From contig CALSCP010000012.1 of assembly GCA_943704425.1 (NCBI GenBank), positions 42,092 to 69,537 on the forward strand: a stretch of DNA of 27,446 nt, given 5' to 3'. The translations under genes and the position numbers were made by a program. The first letter of the stretch is position 1. The number at the start of each line of letters is the position of its first letter. Positions 11,639 through 22,095 of the stretch are shown one piece after another. A model generated the notes under the pieces. The model did not search any database, was not told the origin of the DNA, and saw nothing but the letters and a program-made list of their open reading frames with translations. The DNA is from Ministeria vibrans ATCC 50519 (taxonomy: Eukaryota; Opisthokonta; Filasterea).

Positions 11639-12653
11639 TCAGTTCTCCTGGACAAATAGCTGCTCCTGGGCACCAAACTGGGCATCGGCGAGGGATTGGG
11701 AGGCGTCGAGGAGGGATAGGTTACGCTTTGGGTAGTTGGCCATAAGCGAGTGGTTGGCCATGGCAACGCCCTCCTTGGCCAGGAAGCCCAGAAGTGCCTG
11801 TTGTGTATGGATATAAGTGGGTTGAGTGATGGCGATAATGACGATGGTGATATACGTATATGTATGTATGTCTGTATGTGTGTCTTTGTGGTGTGTGTCT
11901 TTGTGGTATGCGTTTCTTTGTGGTGTCTTTGATGCGCGTTTCTTTGTGGTGTCTTTGTGGTATGCGTTTCTTTGTGGTGTCTTTGTGATGCGCGTTTCTT
12001 TGTGGTGTCTTTGTGGTATGCGTTTCTTTGTGGTGTATGTGTTTGTTGGTTGCTTACGGAGATGCGGTCGGATCGGTGGAAGCGACGCATAAGAAAGGAG
12101 CCGTTGGGCAGACGGAAGCGGATTTGAGTGACGAGCGCACTGTCGAGGGACGCGTCAGGCTCTGCAGGTACGCAATCAGCTAGCTGCGCAAGCGCCGCCT
12201 GAACGAAAGAGCGCACGCGAGCAAAAGGGAAGTGAGAAATTGATAATGACATGCGTATTTGTTCTCACTTCTTGAGCGAGTCGTTGCTCGTGGGCTACAC
12301 GCTCGGCCTCCTGCGCGGCCCTTTGCTCCGTCATGCGCTGCGCTTCTTCTGCCTGCCGTGCCGCTTCTTCCTCGGCACGCACACGCTCCTCTTCGGCCCG
12401 TCGCTTCTCGTCGGCCATGCGTCTCTCAGCCTCCTTCTGCTGATCGAGCAGCAGTGACTCGCGAAAGGCTCGGTCCTGATCCTCCTGAATCATTAGCCGC
12501 TGCTTTCGCTCCTCCTCGCGCACAGCCGCCTCTTGCGCTGCTTGTTCAAGTTGCTCCTGAAGCTCCTCCATTCCCGCAGTGAGTTGGACAATCAGTTCGT
12601 CTGCTGTGTGGTATCCTATCAAAATTAATGTTATAGACAAAGAGTTAGAGAGA

Positions 12654-12687
<34 letters not shown>

Positions 12688-12727
12688 ATTATAATAATAA
12701 TTATTATTATTATTATTATTATCATTA

Positions 12728-12771
<44 letters not shown>

Positions 12772-13855
12772 TTAAGATAATAATTATTATTATGATAAAA
12801 GAGCAGAGGAAGACGGCGAGTTAGAGAAAGGCGAAAGAAGAAGCGATAGAGTTAAAGGCAAAATAACCCAACGCGATAGTGAGTGTATGTGAGAATGGGG
12901 ATAAAGCCTAAAAAAAAAAAAAAAATAGAGTACCGGTGATTGCAGCTGCGACCTTAGGGAGTCCTCTGTCGCGGGTGACGAGCAGGATGGCCGGGGCACT
13001 CGAGGCAGATGCAACAATGTGCGACGACCTACCCGTCATCTCACGCAATCGGCCGCTAGACACAACAACAACGACAACAACAACAACAGGCACACCAAGA
13101 TCGCACAATTAAAAACACACCATAGGCACACGCAGTAATGTACCGGAGAGCGGGATAGGTGACGTCCCAGGCGTACAGGATGAGGTGATCACGGCAAAAG
13201 TTGACAAACTGCGGTGAGCAGAGGGTTTGACTGCAAAAGACATTTGTGGTAATGTTGCTGTCGCTATGCAGGTACACACAAAGGGGCTGTGAGTTGCGAC
13301 TGGCCTCGACGAGTGCCTCGTTGAAGGTGCCCGCGAAGAAGTTGGGATGAGAGTCGCCATAGCGCAGGGCAAAGTTGACGGTAAACTCGACGGTGGCCGC
13401 AGTGGGATCGCGCAGGGTGGAGGGCACTACACAGTCAAAGTGGAGGGGTGAGCATCGCGTACAGAAGAGTGCGTACAGAAGAGTGTAGTCTATTGTTGAA
13501 TACGTACTGAGGGGACTTGAGCCGGAGATGTTGGGCCCCCTGCTCTGTATGGCGTCATCAGAGAGACTCAGTCGCTCGCCAAAGTCATTGTGATCGTACA
13601 ATTCATCGTCATCCTCCTCACCACCACCGTCATCGGCATAATACTCAAAGTAGTCCTCATCAAACTCATCGTGTTCGTCTTCGTCGTCGTCGTCGTCTTC
13701 ATCGGTGACTTTCCGCTCGCTTGCCCGTCTCCCACTCTCCTCTCTGTCTCTCGCTATTGCTGCAAACTCACTCTGTTCCATCACAAGCACATTGTCTCGT
13801 TTGCGCTGCAGGTTTAATTCACGCAGTCGACTCTATGAGCAGAAAAAGAAGAAAA

Positions 13856-13897
<42 letters not shown>

Positions 13898-13929
13898 ATA
13901 ATAATAATAATAATAATAAGAATAATAAG

Positions 13930-13960
<31 letters not shown>

Positions 13961-14888
13961 TTTTCAATACGCGTACGAGATTGTTGGGCGTATTTCGCAC
14001 GGGAAACCCATGAAGAACTATCTCGCTCGAGGGCACCCCGGTCAGTTTCGACAGGGATCCTTTCAGATCAGCAAGCGTTCGAGCACCGGCCATGCTCAGT
14101 TGGAACTCGTGGCCGTCCCAGCGAATGCACAATGGGTAGCTGAGCATATTGAGCACTCTTGCATCGTCATCCTCCTCCTCCTCCTTTTCTTCTTCATCAT
14201 CATCCTCGGACGACGTGTCTCCGCCTGCGGCATGCCGTGGTTCACGTCGTTGCGTGGGTATGGTCACAACAATGTCGCCGCTTGTTCCAAGTTCCTTGAA
14301 GCGTCCAAATCCCAGGTCGAGTAGTGTTTTCGAAGAGCGCCGTGCTCGCTCATCCAAATTTGGCCAGCTGAACTCGCGCGGTTCGTCGGGCCCAAGCGAC
14401 AGACGAGCGCGAATAAAGCGTTCCGCCGTGGCCACGGTGCTCCGCAGCGGCATGGACACCTCAAAGGGGTCGTTTGGGTGGGCGTGGATGGTCAAAACGA
14501 CCAAGTCAGCGCCGCTGTCGTCACGGCTGCGCCGAAAGCCACCAAACGCGCCCGAGCGATGCAACGCGCTGCCAATAGGTGGAAGAAAGGGTGTTGCAGA
14601 GCCAAAGAGGGACGGTGTAGGGGCGTAGCCAAAGACGGCGTTGGGCGGCAGTGGCGTTTCTTCGGGAATCATCGATCGAGGGTCGCGCGATTCAATGCCC
14701 ATGAACACACTCACAGTCTTGTCGAGATCCCCGTCGTTGGCGGCCAACAGACTTGCACAGAAGTCGGCGTCGGACACTCCAATAATCGCTTGTAACGTTG
14801 CGAGCTGTCCACATCAAAGTTCAGCCGTCTCGTCATTGCATTGTGCTCAGCCTGTGCATTTCCCTACCTTGCTCTCGTCGTCGCTCAT
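11639..14888 (-). CDS. FAF1: FAS-associated factor 1 orthologue (UBA-UBL-UBL-UAS-UBX)
   Basis: Eight exons (14888-14868, 14804-13977, 13832-13508, 13426-13132, 13055-12934, 12615-12269, 12198-12058, 11797-11639) give about 745 residues. In order these are: a UBA-like domain (LATLQAIIGVSDADFCASLL, residues 8-43), a first ubiquitin-like domain (about 108-190), an acidic run (205-221), a second ubiquitin-like domain (about 228-283), a very acidic linker, a UAS thioredoxin-like domain (RYGDSHPNFFAGTF, VYLHSDSNITTNVFCSQ, LILYAWDVT), a charged coiled coil (about 550-646) and a UBX domain (IRFRLPNGSFLMRRFHRSD to LFVQEN). This is the full animal FAF1 layout. FAF1 binds ubiquitylated clients and recruits p97/VCP through UBX. 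Intron 3 (81 nt) has no stop and is a multiple of three, so a 27-residue insert is possible. The donor after exon 4 (GTGTGC at 13131) was chosen by frame and is less certain. Confidence 0.95.
11878..12038. repeat. Minisatellite in FAF1 intron 7
   Basis: The 260-nt intron 7 (12057-11798) contains an interleaved array of two short units on the plus strand, TTTCTTTGTGGTGTC and TTTGTGGTATGCG/TTTGTGATGCGCG. Together they make a higher-order period of about 28-56 nt. A 19-base stretch is identical to part of SRP54 intron 7. Confidence 0.9.
12655..12795. repeat. TA dinucleotide then ATT trinucleotide array in FAF1 intron 5
   Basis: About 13 TA units (12655-12680) are followed by a long, slightly interrupted ATT array (about 12690-12795). 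Both are within the 318-nt intron 5 of FAF1, the longest complete intron seen here. The rest of that intron (12796-12933) is purine-rich on the plus strand and ends in an A run. Confidence 0.9.
13856..13960. repeat. AAT trinucleotide array in FAF1 intron 2
   Basis: Roughly 100 bases of near-perfect AAT repeat with a few AAG and AAC interruptions fill most of the 144-nt FAF1 intron 2. In the transcript it reads as a UUA-rich tract near the 3' splice site. Confidence 0.93.
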
Positions 14889-15033
14889 TGTTAAATTACG
14901 TGATTACTATTAGAACAAGGTAACAGCCAACAGCCAACAAAAACAACGAAGAATAGAATAAAAATAAAAAATCTGTGGACTGTAATGGACGTTTCGAAAA
15001 GTCGTTTTTCATTTTTGTCTCGTTCACAAATTT

Positions 15034-17062
15034 TTAGAGAGGCTTATTCTCGATGAAGCGAGTGATCATGGTCTGGGCCTGGATGGGACGGTAGGTAGGC
15101 ACCATGTGGCCACTGAGAAGGACCGTGGCAAAGCGGAAGTCAACGGCGGGCTTGGAAAACTGGGTGACATAGCCACCGCGAGTGGGCGTCTCCTTCTGCG
15201 ACGAAGGCGACAGCCACGCACGCCAGCGCTCCTCGACCTCAAACCCAAGGTTGTGCGTCCATCGCTCTGTGCCGACGTACGGCACGCACCCGTCTAACAG
15301 AGACAAAGAAGGAGAGAGAAGAAAGAGAGAGTGAGAAAACAAGGTGAAAGACATAATGTCAGTATACCGGCATCTCCGCTGTAGATGAGCATGCGGATCT
15401 TCTGAGCGAGCGACTTGTAGAGGGGCAGGAGGTTGTCAGCGGTGCGACTGTACAGCATACCACGCGTGCCCTATAGAGAGGAGAGAGAAAAATGCAAAGC
15501 GATAGAAACATAAAGACGTGAGAGAGAGATGAATAAAAAAGAAACAAGTAAATAAAACGAAACAAATAAATAGAAAAGAAATAAATAAAAAGAAACAAAT
15601 AAATAGAAAAGAAACAAATAAATAGAAAAGAAACATATAAATAGAAAACGAGATAGAGAAGAGAAAGAAAGATAAGCAGACAAACAAAAAAAAGCACACA
15701 AAATGGTTGGTGTCAGTACCTTCTTGACGTGAAGAGCAGCAACGACCTCGTCCGTGGCCAACCACTGGTCCATAGCGTGGGAGCCGCCGCAGATGTAGTC
15801 GCTGCTGACACGGGGCTCGTTGGGGCGCGAAAGGCGCTCCTGGTGCTCGAGGTACGTGCGCATCTGAGTGTCGTCACCGGCACAGCCGTCGTAGAAGTTG
15901 TAAATGTAGTAGTTACCGACCTCGGCACTCATCTTGACGAGCTCCTGACGGCACGCCAGCGAGATGGTCGACCAGTTGCCGCATGCCTTGAGCATATCTG
16001 CGCGCAGCTGGTCCGAGTAGCCTGCCTTGTTGTACAGAAACTGCGAGTTGATCTCGTCGTTTTCGGGCGAGTTGGAGCATGTGCCGACAGCGTTGCCCCA
16101 GCAGCCGTTGCCAATCGCGACTCCCTTCAGGTTGATCTCGTTGGCCGTGTCCGTCAGAATCGCGTCCGCCAGCATGGGAATGTAACTAAGTGTATGGGGT
16201 GAGACTTGAGGCACAGAAAATGAAGCCATCGAAAGTGAGGTGTGAGGCCACGTACATTCCGGCGTAGGACTCGCCCGTGGCGTAAAAGTCGTTCGCCTTA
16301 AACTCGGGGAATCCCTCGAAGAAGACCTTGAGGGCACCGTGGTTGAAGGTCGCAGTCGCCTCGTCAGTAAAGTGGCACGGGGTGTAGTCGCAGTAGGAGA
16401 AGCCAACGCCGGCGGGCGACTCGAGCACGAGCACGTTGCCAACGGAAGTCCAGGCGTAGGGGTTGCTGAACACCTTGGGCACAGCCGGGTGGTCCTTGAG
16501 GCTGTCGTCGTTAAGCGCGTACGGTCCGAGTTCGGTGTAGAAGCCGATGAGTGAGGACGAGCCAGGGCCTGCAAGAGAGAACACATGAGACACACACACA
16601 CCAAACCGCAAGAGCCAGGCCGCAGCCACAGCCACAGCCGCCCGCCCGCCCGCCGGGAAAGAGCATGCGTACCTCCGTTGAGCCAGAGAAGCACAGGCTT
16701 GGATGCGGCATCTTCGTTGGCAAACGCAAACTGTGAAGAGAAAAAGAAAAAAAAAAAGAATATCAATCACTAAAGTGGGTCGCTCAAGAGCCAAGCACAC
16801 CTGGTAGTGGGCAAACTGGTTGCCGAGAGGAGCAGAAACCTTGAGGTAGCCTGTGAAAGAGGCGGATTGAGCGTGAGCGGGTCGAAAGGGGTTTGTGCGA
16901 TTGAGCGGGTCTCGTGATGACATCCAATCAACGCACTGACTTACCGCTGTAGAGCTTCGCGGGGAGCGCCCCTTCAAAGCCAGGCAGGCTCGTCACTTCG
17001 TCTGCAGAGATCGCCGCATACGCCGCGGCCACACAGACAGCGAGAACAAGAGCAACACGCAT
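15034..17062 (-). CDS. Serine carboxypeptidase (peptidase family S10)
   Basis: Seven exons (17062-16945, 16850-16801, 16730-16673, 16568-16256, 16185-15720, 15470-15368, 15293-15034) give 455 residues, the usual length. A signal peptide (MRVALVLAVCVAAAYA) opens the protein. Family blocks follow: GYLKVSAPLGNQFAHY, PVLLWLNGGPGSSS, NVLVLESPAGVGFSY, GESYAGIYIPMLAD with nucleophile Ser176, IYSGDADGCVP with Asp370, and SGHMVP with His432. All three catalytic residues are present, so the enzyme should be active, probably in lysosome/vacuole or secreted, removing C-terminal residues. The conserved Cys of GGPGCSS is Ser here. Splicing between exons 4 and 5 creates GESYAGIYIP, which supports that junction. 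A possible 5'-leader intron (17157-17070) precedes the start. The gene lies downstream of FAF1 on the same strand. Confidence 0.95.
15541..15652. repeat. Tandem repeat in carboxypeptidase intron 5
   Basis: About five diverged copies of a 19-20 nt unit close to AGAAACAAATAAATAGAAA occupy much of the 249-nt intron 5 (15719-15471). Its core, AGAAACAAAnnnATAG, matches the 20-bp repeat of the LIM-kinase intron. A further diverged copy (16 of 20 bases) lies at 15486-15505. Confidence 0.85.
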
Positions 17063-17351
17063 TGAAAGTCTGAAAAAAACTGTGTGTGTTAAAGTCAAAA
17101 AGACGTGACTGATCAACTGATCATTCTATCTTCTTCCCGGAAAATGGAAGGTCTTACGCACAGTCTCACTCACGGTCCCTTAATCAGCACTCGCCAGTCG
17201 CCACTTGCCACTCGACGGACTGTCCGAGGCTCAGCCATTTAAGTCGGTTTGACTTTTGTGCCTGCTTTGACGCGAAAATTTGTATTGGGACTTGCGAACT
17301 GAACTTTACACTTTCAAACTTTGAATCAAAATTTTTGATTTTTCTCTAATC
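17063..17351. promoter_or_regulatory. Putative bidirectional promoter, carboxypeptidase and arfaptin-like genes
   Basis: This 289-bp gap is the longest between divergent starts in the window. On the plus side, AAAATTTTT (17328-17336) lies about 20 bp before the ATG, and a second AAAATTTG is near 17274. On the minus side, a GTAAGA donor (17157) and TTTTTTTCAG acceptor (ending 17070) could delimit an 88-nt intron in the 5' leader of the carboxypeptidase. Confidence 0.4.
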
Positions 17352-18581
17352 ATGTCAGAGCCAACAACATTCTCTAACGTCCCTCTCGAGGCCAACGCTT
17401 TGGACGCCCCCTCTCCGACTCCGTCTGCTGCCAGTGCCACTACCATTGCCGACCTAGTAAACAAACTCAAACTCGTTCTGTTGTGACACTATTTACTCTC
17501 AATCTCTGGTCCTCTCTCCCTCCACGTCAGCCTGTCGTCCCTGCGAAACCCGAGAGACAGCGTCTAGTCACTTGGGCAGACTGGGCAGGCCAGGCGTACC
17601 AGTATACAGTGCAGGTTATTAAGGAACGCGTAAGATTTCAAAGTTTGCGAATAACTGAAACCATGAAAATTCAAAACAACCCGAACTTGTAACAATCCGA
17701 CTTGTGGATGCACAGTACGGCGCGCCCAAACGAACGGTGGACGAAGACCTGGCAACTCGCATTGAGACATTGAAAGTCACGCAGAAGAAGCTGACTGCCA
17801 TTCTGGGGCAGTCGGAGCTGCTCACACAGCAGATTTGTGCCTTTGTCTCGACGTGCGAGACGTTTGGCAACCAAATGCATCTTCTGGGCATGCAAAGCCT
17901 TGAGCTCGCCGAAGAGTGGGAACGCAACGCAAGTGTCCAACTCTCCATCTTTAAGAATGGACAGGTGAGAGCAGAGCGGTGTGCCAGATGATGACTGTAC
18001 CCATCTTCCTCTGTCCTTGTCTCACTCAGGTCTTGCACGGCGCACTCACACACTTCAATGGGAACCTCGCCACCTTGACTGGCTGTACCATGGAAGACAC
18101 CGTGCAAGCCATTGATGCGTACGAAAAGGCGCGTATTGCACACGACGCATGCCTCAACGAGCTTGAGGCCCTCTCGCAGAAGCCGCCGACGCCGTATTTT
18201 AATGCGATCAAGGTACACACACACACACCACATCGGGTGCATTCGAGTCAACTTACAACCACTTTTTTTTTTTCATTTTTATTGTTTCAGACACAGTACG
18301 AAGAGATGAAAGATGCGCTGGCGCGTCGTCGCGACTCTGTCATCGTGAAGCTGACTCTGCTCGATGAGAACCGCGTCAAGGTGATGCGCAAACAACTGCT
18401 GCTCCTCCACAACGCCACAGCGGGATTCTTCAGTGGAAACGAAGCCATGTTGCGCGCCGCCGTGGACTCCTACCACACACACGTGTCTGGTGGGGATACA
18501 GTGGCGACCCTCGCGTCTTCGCCTACGATCGACCGCGACACATCCGAAGGCGATATTGCCCTTGCCTCGCACCCAAGATGA
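17352..18581 (+). CDS. Arfaptin-homology (AH/BAR) domain protein
   Basis: Exons 17352-17456, 17531-17629, 17716-17964, 18030-18212 and 18291-18581 give 308 residues. After a Ser/Thr/Pro-rich N-terminus (about 1-40), the AH domain spans roughly residues 55-260. Its blocks are KRTVDEDLATRIETLK, an alpha-helical region (LLGMQSLELAEEWERNA), VLHGALTHFNGN, CTMEDTVQAIDAYEKAR, LNELEALS, and LTLLDENRVKVMRKQLLLLH with GFFSGN. These match arfaptin blocks such as TMEDTL-x4-YE-x-AR and FLEENKIKVMHKQLLLFH in animals. AH domains form crescent dimers that bind curved membranes and Arf/Arl/Rac GTPases at the Golgi or endosomes. PICK1 also has this fold, but no PDZ domain is present here. The C-terminal 50 residues are Ser/Thr-rich and unassigned. 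All introns are phase 0. Confidence 0.9.
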
Positions 18582-18788
18582 CACTGCCCCCTCCTTACCC
18601 ACCCTTTGTACTAACCGCCCTCCCAAACAGTGACGTAACTCACGTACCGCCTGCTTTTCACAATACACAGTAATATTTATTTTTCTTTTTTACTACGTCT
18701 TGTCGTTACACAGTGATATTTATTACACTCTGTCTGTCTGTTTAAAACTTTTGATTGATTGTTTTTTTTATCATAATAAATTTTACCC

Positions 18789-21700
18789 ATGTCCCGCCGC
18801 CCAGGACCAAATGAGAGTGCCGCTGTGGTGGCGAGTATTCAAGATGATTCAATCACGTCGGAGAGCGAAAAGATGCGTATTACGGTATTACATCTATCGC
18901 GGTTGCCATGGAAATTGCTCATTTTTTTGTCTGCGTCTTAATCAGCTACACATCGCTATACTACGCGCCGAGGGCCTTTGGTCGACATTCAAGGGTATCC
19001 AGGCTCCAACGACGCTTGTACGCGTTCAATCCACTTTGGATACAGCCCACTTTGACAGTGTTCTGTGCAGCGCTTCTCACTCACCCGAATGGAACTTCAC
19101 CACGTCCATCACTGTCGAGATTGATTCGTTGCAGCACCTCGTTGAATACCCTCTGCTGCTTAGCGTAATTGAAGTGAAGGAAGCAGCGCCTCCATTAAAG
19201 TCGTCATTGGGGAGCGCACAGGCGAAGCGAGGCAGTGTGTCCAAAGGTGCCAAAGTCACCATGGCCACTCTTGGCGAACTCCGTCCCGACCTCTCCAACC
19301 TTTTATTTGGTACATCTTCTGTCTCGGGCACCTCATCGCTTACCGGCAGCACACGGACGTGCAACACGGACGATGCCATCACGAGTCCATCGCAACTCAG
19401 TTGGCTCGTCACTGTTGATGAGCCGCTCGTCAACGACGTCCATAAGCTTAAGGAGCAGGGCAACCTCATCAGCGTGTCTCTTCAAAATGTCTACTCTTTA
19501 CCCGAAGTCTGGACTTCCAGTAATATGCCGAATCTAATTACAATTCTATATTGAGCTGACATTGGTATTGGATTGCAGGCCGCGATCATGCGTCGTACAC
19601 GTACACAGCTACGGTGCACCTCTTAGACCACAAAAGGGTTGTCTTTGAGCATGGGCGTATCCAACCACCTCTTGAGCCTGCTCAATTACAAGGCGGTCAA
19701 CAACAGCAACAGGCCACAACGTCCGGCGCCAAGAAACGTCACTCAATGTCAAACACGACACCTACGCCCGCAACTACGACAGTCCCCACGACTGCAGATC
19801 CCTCGTATGCCGTTCGATATGGTGACTTACGCAAGCGAGACGCAGCCTTTCGCATTCACGCCGAGCGTCACAGCCACTCAGTGCGGTTCCAGCACGCCAT
19901 TCGCGTGTACCTCACCGCAAGTGAAACGGACCAACTGCGCATTGCGCTTCTTCACGCTCGTCCCGTCTCCATCACCTTCGCGCGCTCTCCCCTCCTGCGC
20001 GGCGGCGATACTGCCCCCTGGCCCGCCCTGGCTAAGTGCACCCTTCACCCACTTGTCACACCCGGCTCATCTGAATGCTCTGGCGCCTTTTTCCTCCGCC
20101 CTCGTCCCACCGACTCGAATGACGGAGCGCCTGCTACGGCGCCTCCTCCCTTAGTAGATATGACATCCGCCTACACCGAGCGGCGCACCTATCTCACCGT
20201 GGCCCTGGCGCTGCACCATCCCCTGCGCCCCTGCCGCTCCCCACTCCAGATCCAGTCCGTTGCCCACTTCATCCCTCCTCGTCCCCTCTTCCCGCGCATT
20301 GGCGATCTTCTGGACGAGGCGCGCGCCCAACTCAAAGCACAGTTGCGCGCCACCATCGATTTGCTTGTTGCCGAGTACGCGTCGCTTACAAGCGGCCCAC
20401 ATACCATGCGTATGGCGCCCGACGAGCAGCGCAGGCGCATTCTGTACTCGCTCAACACCACAGGAATGGCCTTCGCCATCAAAGAGCGTCTCAAGCCTCT
20501 TATTGTACAGATTGTGCGTGAACGCTTTCTCACGACGGGCGAGTTTACAAGTGACACAGATCACGAAGCGTTTGTCGCCCAGCTGTACGTCTACCTCCTC
20601 GACGAGCTGCACGAGGCACTCCACGAGCACTTTGACATTGCACAGCCTCAGCGTGTGCCTGCCATTCCCGAGCACACTGACCCAGACGCACTGCTGCGCT
20701 TTGCGACGCAGGCCGAGTTCCTCGGTGACATCGACGGTGCTGCAGCGTACCACCGTCGTCGAATTGCTCAGGGGCCAATGGTCAGTGCCTTTCACATCGA
20801 CTACGGTGCGCTCCTCATGCGTGCGGGTCTTGTTGACACGGCCCTCGTCAGCTTCCGCGAGGCGGTCGCTCTCAACCAGACACAAGCCGCGGCTCTGGTC
20901 CTCGTGGCCCTTGCCACCGCTGATAGCAGTAATTATGACACTAGTCATGGTGCCGACACAGGTGCAATCCCTCCAACAACAACTCTGGCTTTGCTCCAGC
21001 ATGCCGTCGAGGCGGATCCAGCACATGCCAGTCTGGCGCACATTGCTCTTGCTCTCACGCACACTCTTGACTGCAACTATGTTGAAGAAGAGCTCGCGCT
21101 CCAGCGTGCCCGACGCTGTCTCGCACGTCTCGACAGTAGCACGTATACCCCCTCTTCGAAAGAGAATGAAAGTCAAAGTGACGGCACTGTAGATTATCAT
21201 GTGCTGCATGTCGACGACAAAGTTAGCGACGACGACGATGACGACGACGATGAGCACTTGCGTACCGGTCACGTTCACCTCGCAGCCGTGCCCTTCTTTC
21301 TCGACCATGGCTTCTACCACCTTGCCCTGCGCGCCCTGGCTGCCGACCGTGCCCTCTGCGGTCCACTGCCTAGTCAGAGTAAGTACCGCGCTCAGGCACT
21401 GTTGGCCACGGGACAACTCGATGAGGCTCGTCGTGTTCTCGAAGACGACCTCATCGATGAAGACCATCATATTGGTGACTCGGATGTCATCGTGCTCCTT
21501 GCCGACGTGCTATACCAGAGCAAAGACTTTCCAGGCGCTCTCGCCCTCTACGAGCGTGTGCTCAGCGCCATCATGCCGCTCGACAGCACTAGCATTCTAA
21601 CTTCAAGTCACGACGGCGCCAACGACGAGCAGTTGCAAAGAGCCCTTGAATGTGTCCCTGTGCGTCTTCTGGTGCGTCTCGCTCACTTGTACCAGACGGG

Positions 21701-22046
21701 TCGCGTGACCCTCCCCGACGGCCGCATTGGTGCTCACCGTGCCTGCGACATATACTTTCTACTTGCGCTACGCAGTCCATCAGCTTACGCGTGGCGTGGC
21801 GTGGGCCTTGCTGCGTTCCACCTGGGCAACGACTCGGTCGCCGAGGATGCCCTGGCCGAGGCCAACACCCTCGACAACCACGACCCAATCACTTTTGCCG
21901 TGCTCGCCCTCATCTGTGCCCGCCACGGTCGCATGTTTGAGTTCCAACAGCTGCGTGCCTGTGCCGACCGCCTTAATCTCACTGATACCCATCTCATCAA
22001 GCAGCTACAAGCAGTTCAAGCATCTTTATCAACAGTGAAAAATTAA
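18789..22046 (+). CDS. CFAP70: Cilia- and flagella-associated protein 70
   Basis: Three exons (18789-18884, 18946-19519, 19579-22046) give 1,045 residues. The N-terminal third resembles the C2-like region of CFAP70 (LHIAILRAEGLW, WNFTTSITVEIDSL, PLLLSVIEVKE, then VDEPLVNDVHKL and LISVSLQNVYSLPEVW, matching the animal EPLL...NLLKVTLEAAYSVPE block). A conserved helical segment follows (FAIKERLKPLIVQIVRERFL, QLYVYLLDELHEAL, about 522-570). The C-terminal half (about 590-1040) is tetratricopeptide repeats (RFATQAEFLGDIDGAAAYHR, IDYGALLMRAGLVDTALVSF). CFAP70 belongs to the axonemal outer-dynein-arm/central region and is needed for ciliary beating. An Asp-rich run of eight (near residue 775) lies in a linker between TPR units. 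The splice at 19519/19579 joins SLPEVWTS to RDHASYTYTATVHLLD. The gene converges on the filamin gene with 49 bp between stops. Confidence 0.9.
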
Positions 22047-22095
22047 TGCAAAACAAAAAACTTTCAATTCATTCAACTCTAAAAACAATACGTCT

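Noticed and set aside
11878-12038. Repeat array as a CRISPR
   Set aside because: The units are short, contiguous and internally similar without unique spacers, and they sit in a eukaryotic intron.
12579-12770. Small plus-strand frame rich in tyrosine
   Set aside because: It is the translation of the TA and ATT microsatellites in FAF1 intron 5, not a gene.
13131-13131. Alternative FAF1 donor at 13123 (G followed by GTGTGTTTTT)
   Set aside because: It leaves the wrong phase and creates a TGA soon after the acceptor at 13056. The GTGTGC donor eight bases earlier in the transcript keeps the frame.
20151-21470. Minus-strand frame of 439 codons within CFAP70
   Set aside because: It lies wholly opposite the TPR-encoding exon and begins with no convincing ATG context. 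Codon bias of the sense strand explains the absence of stops.
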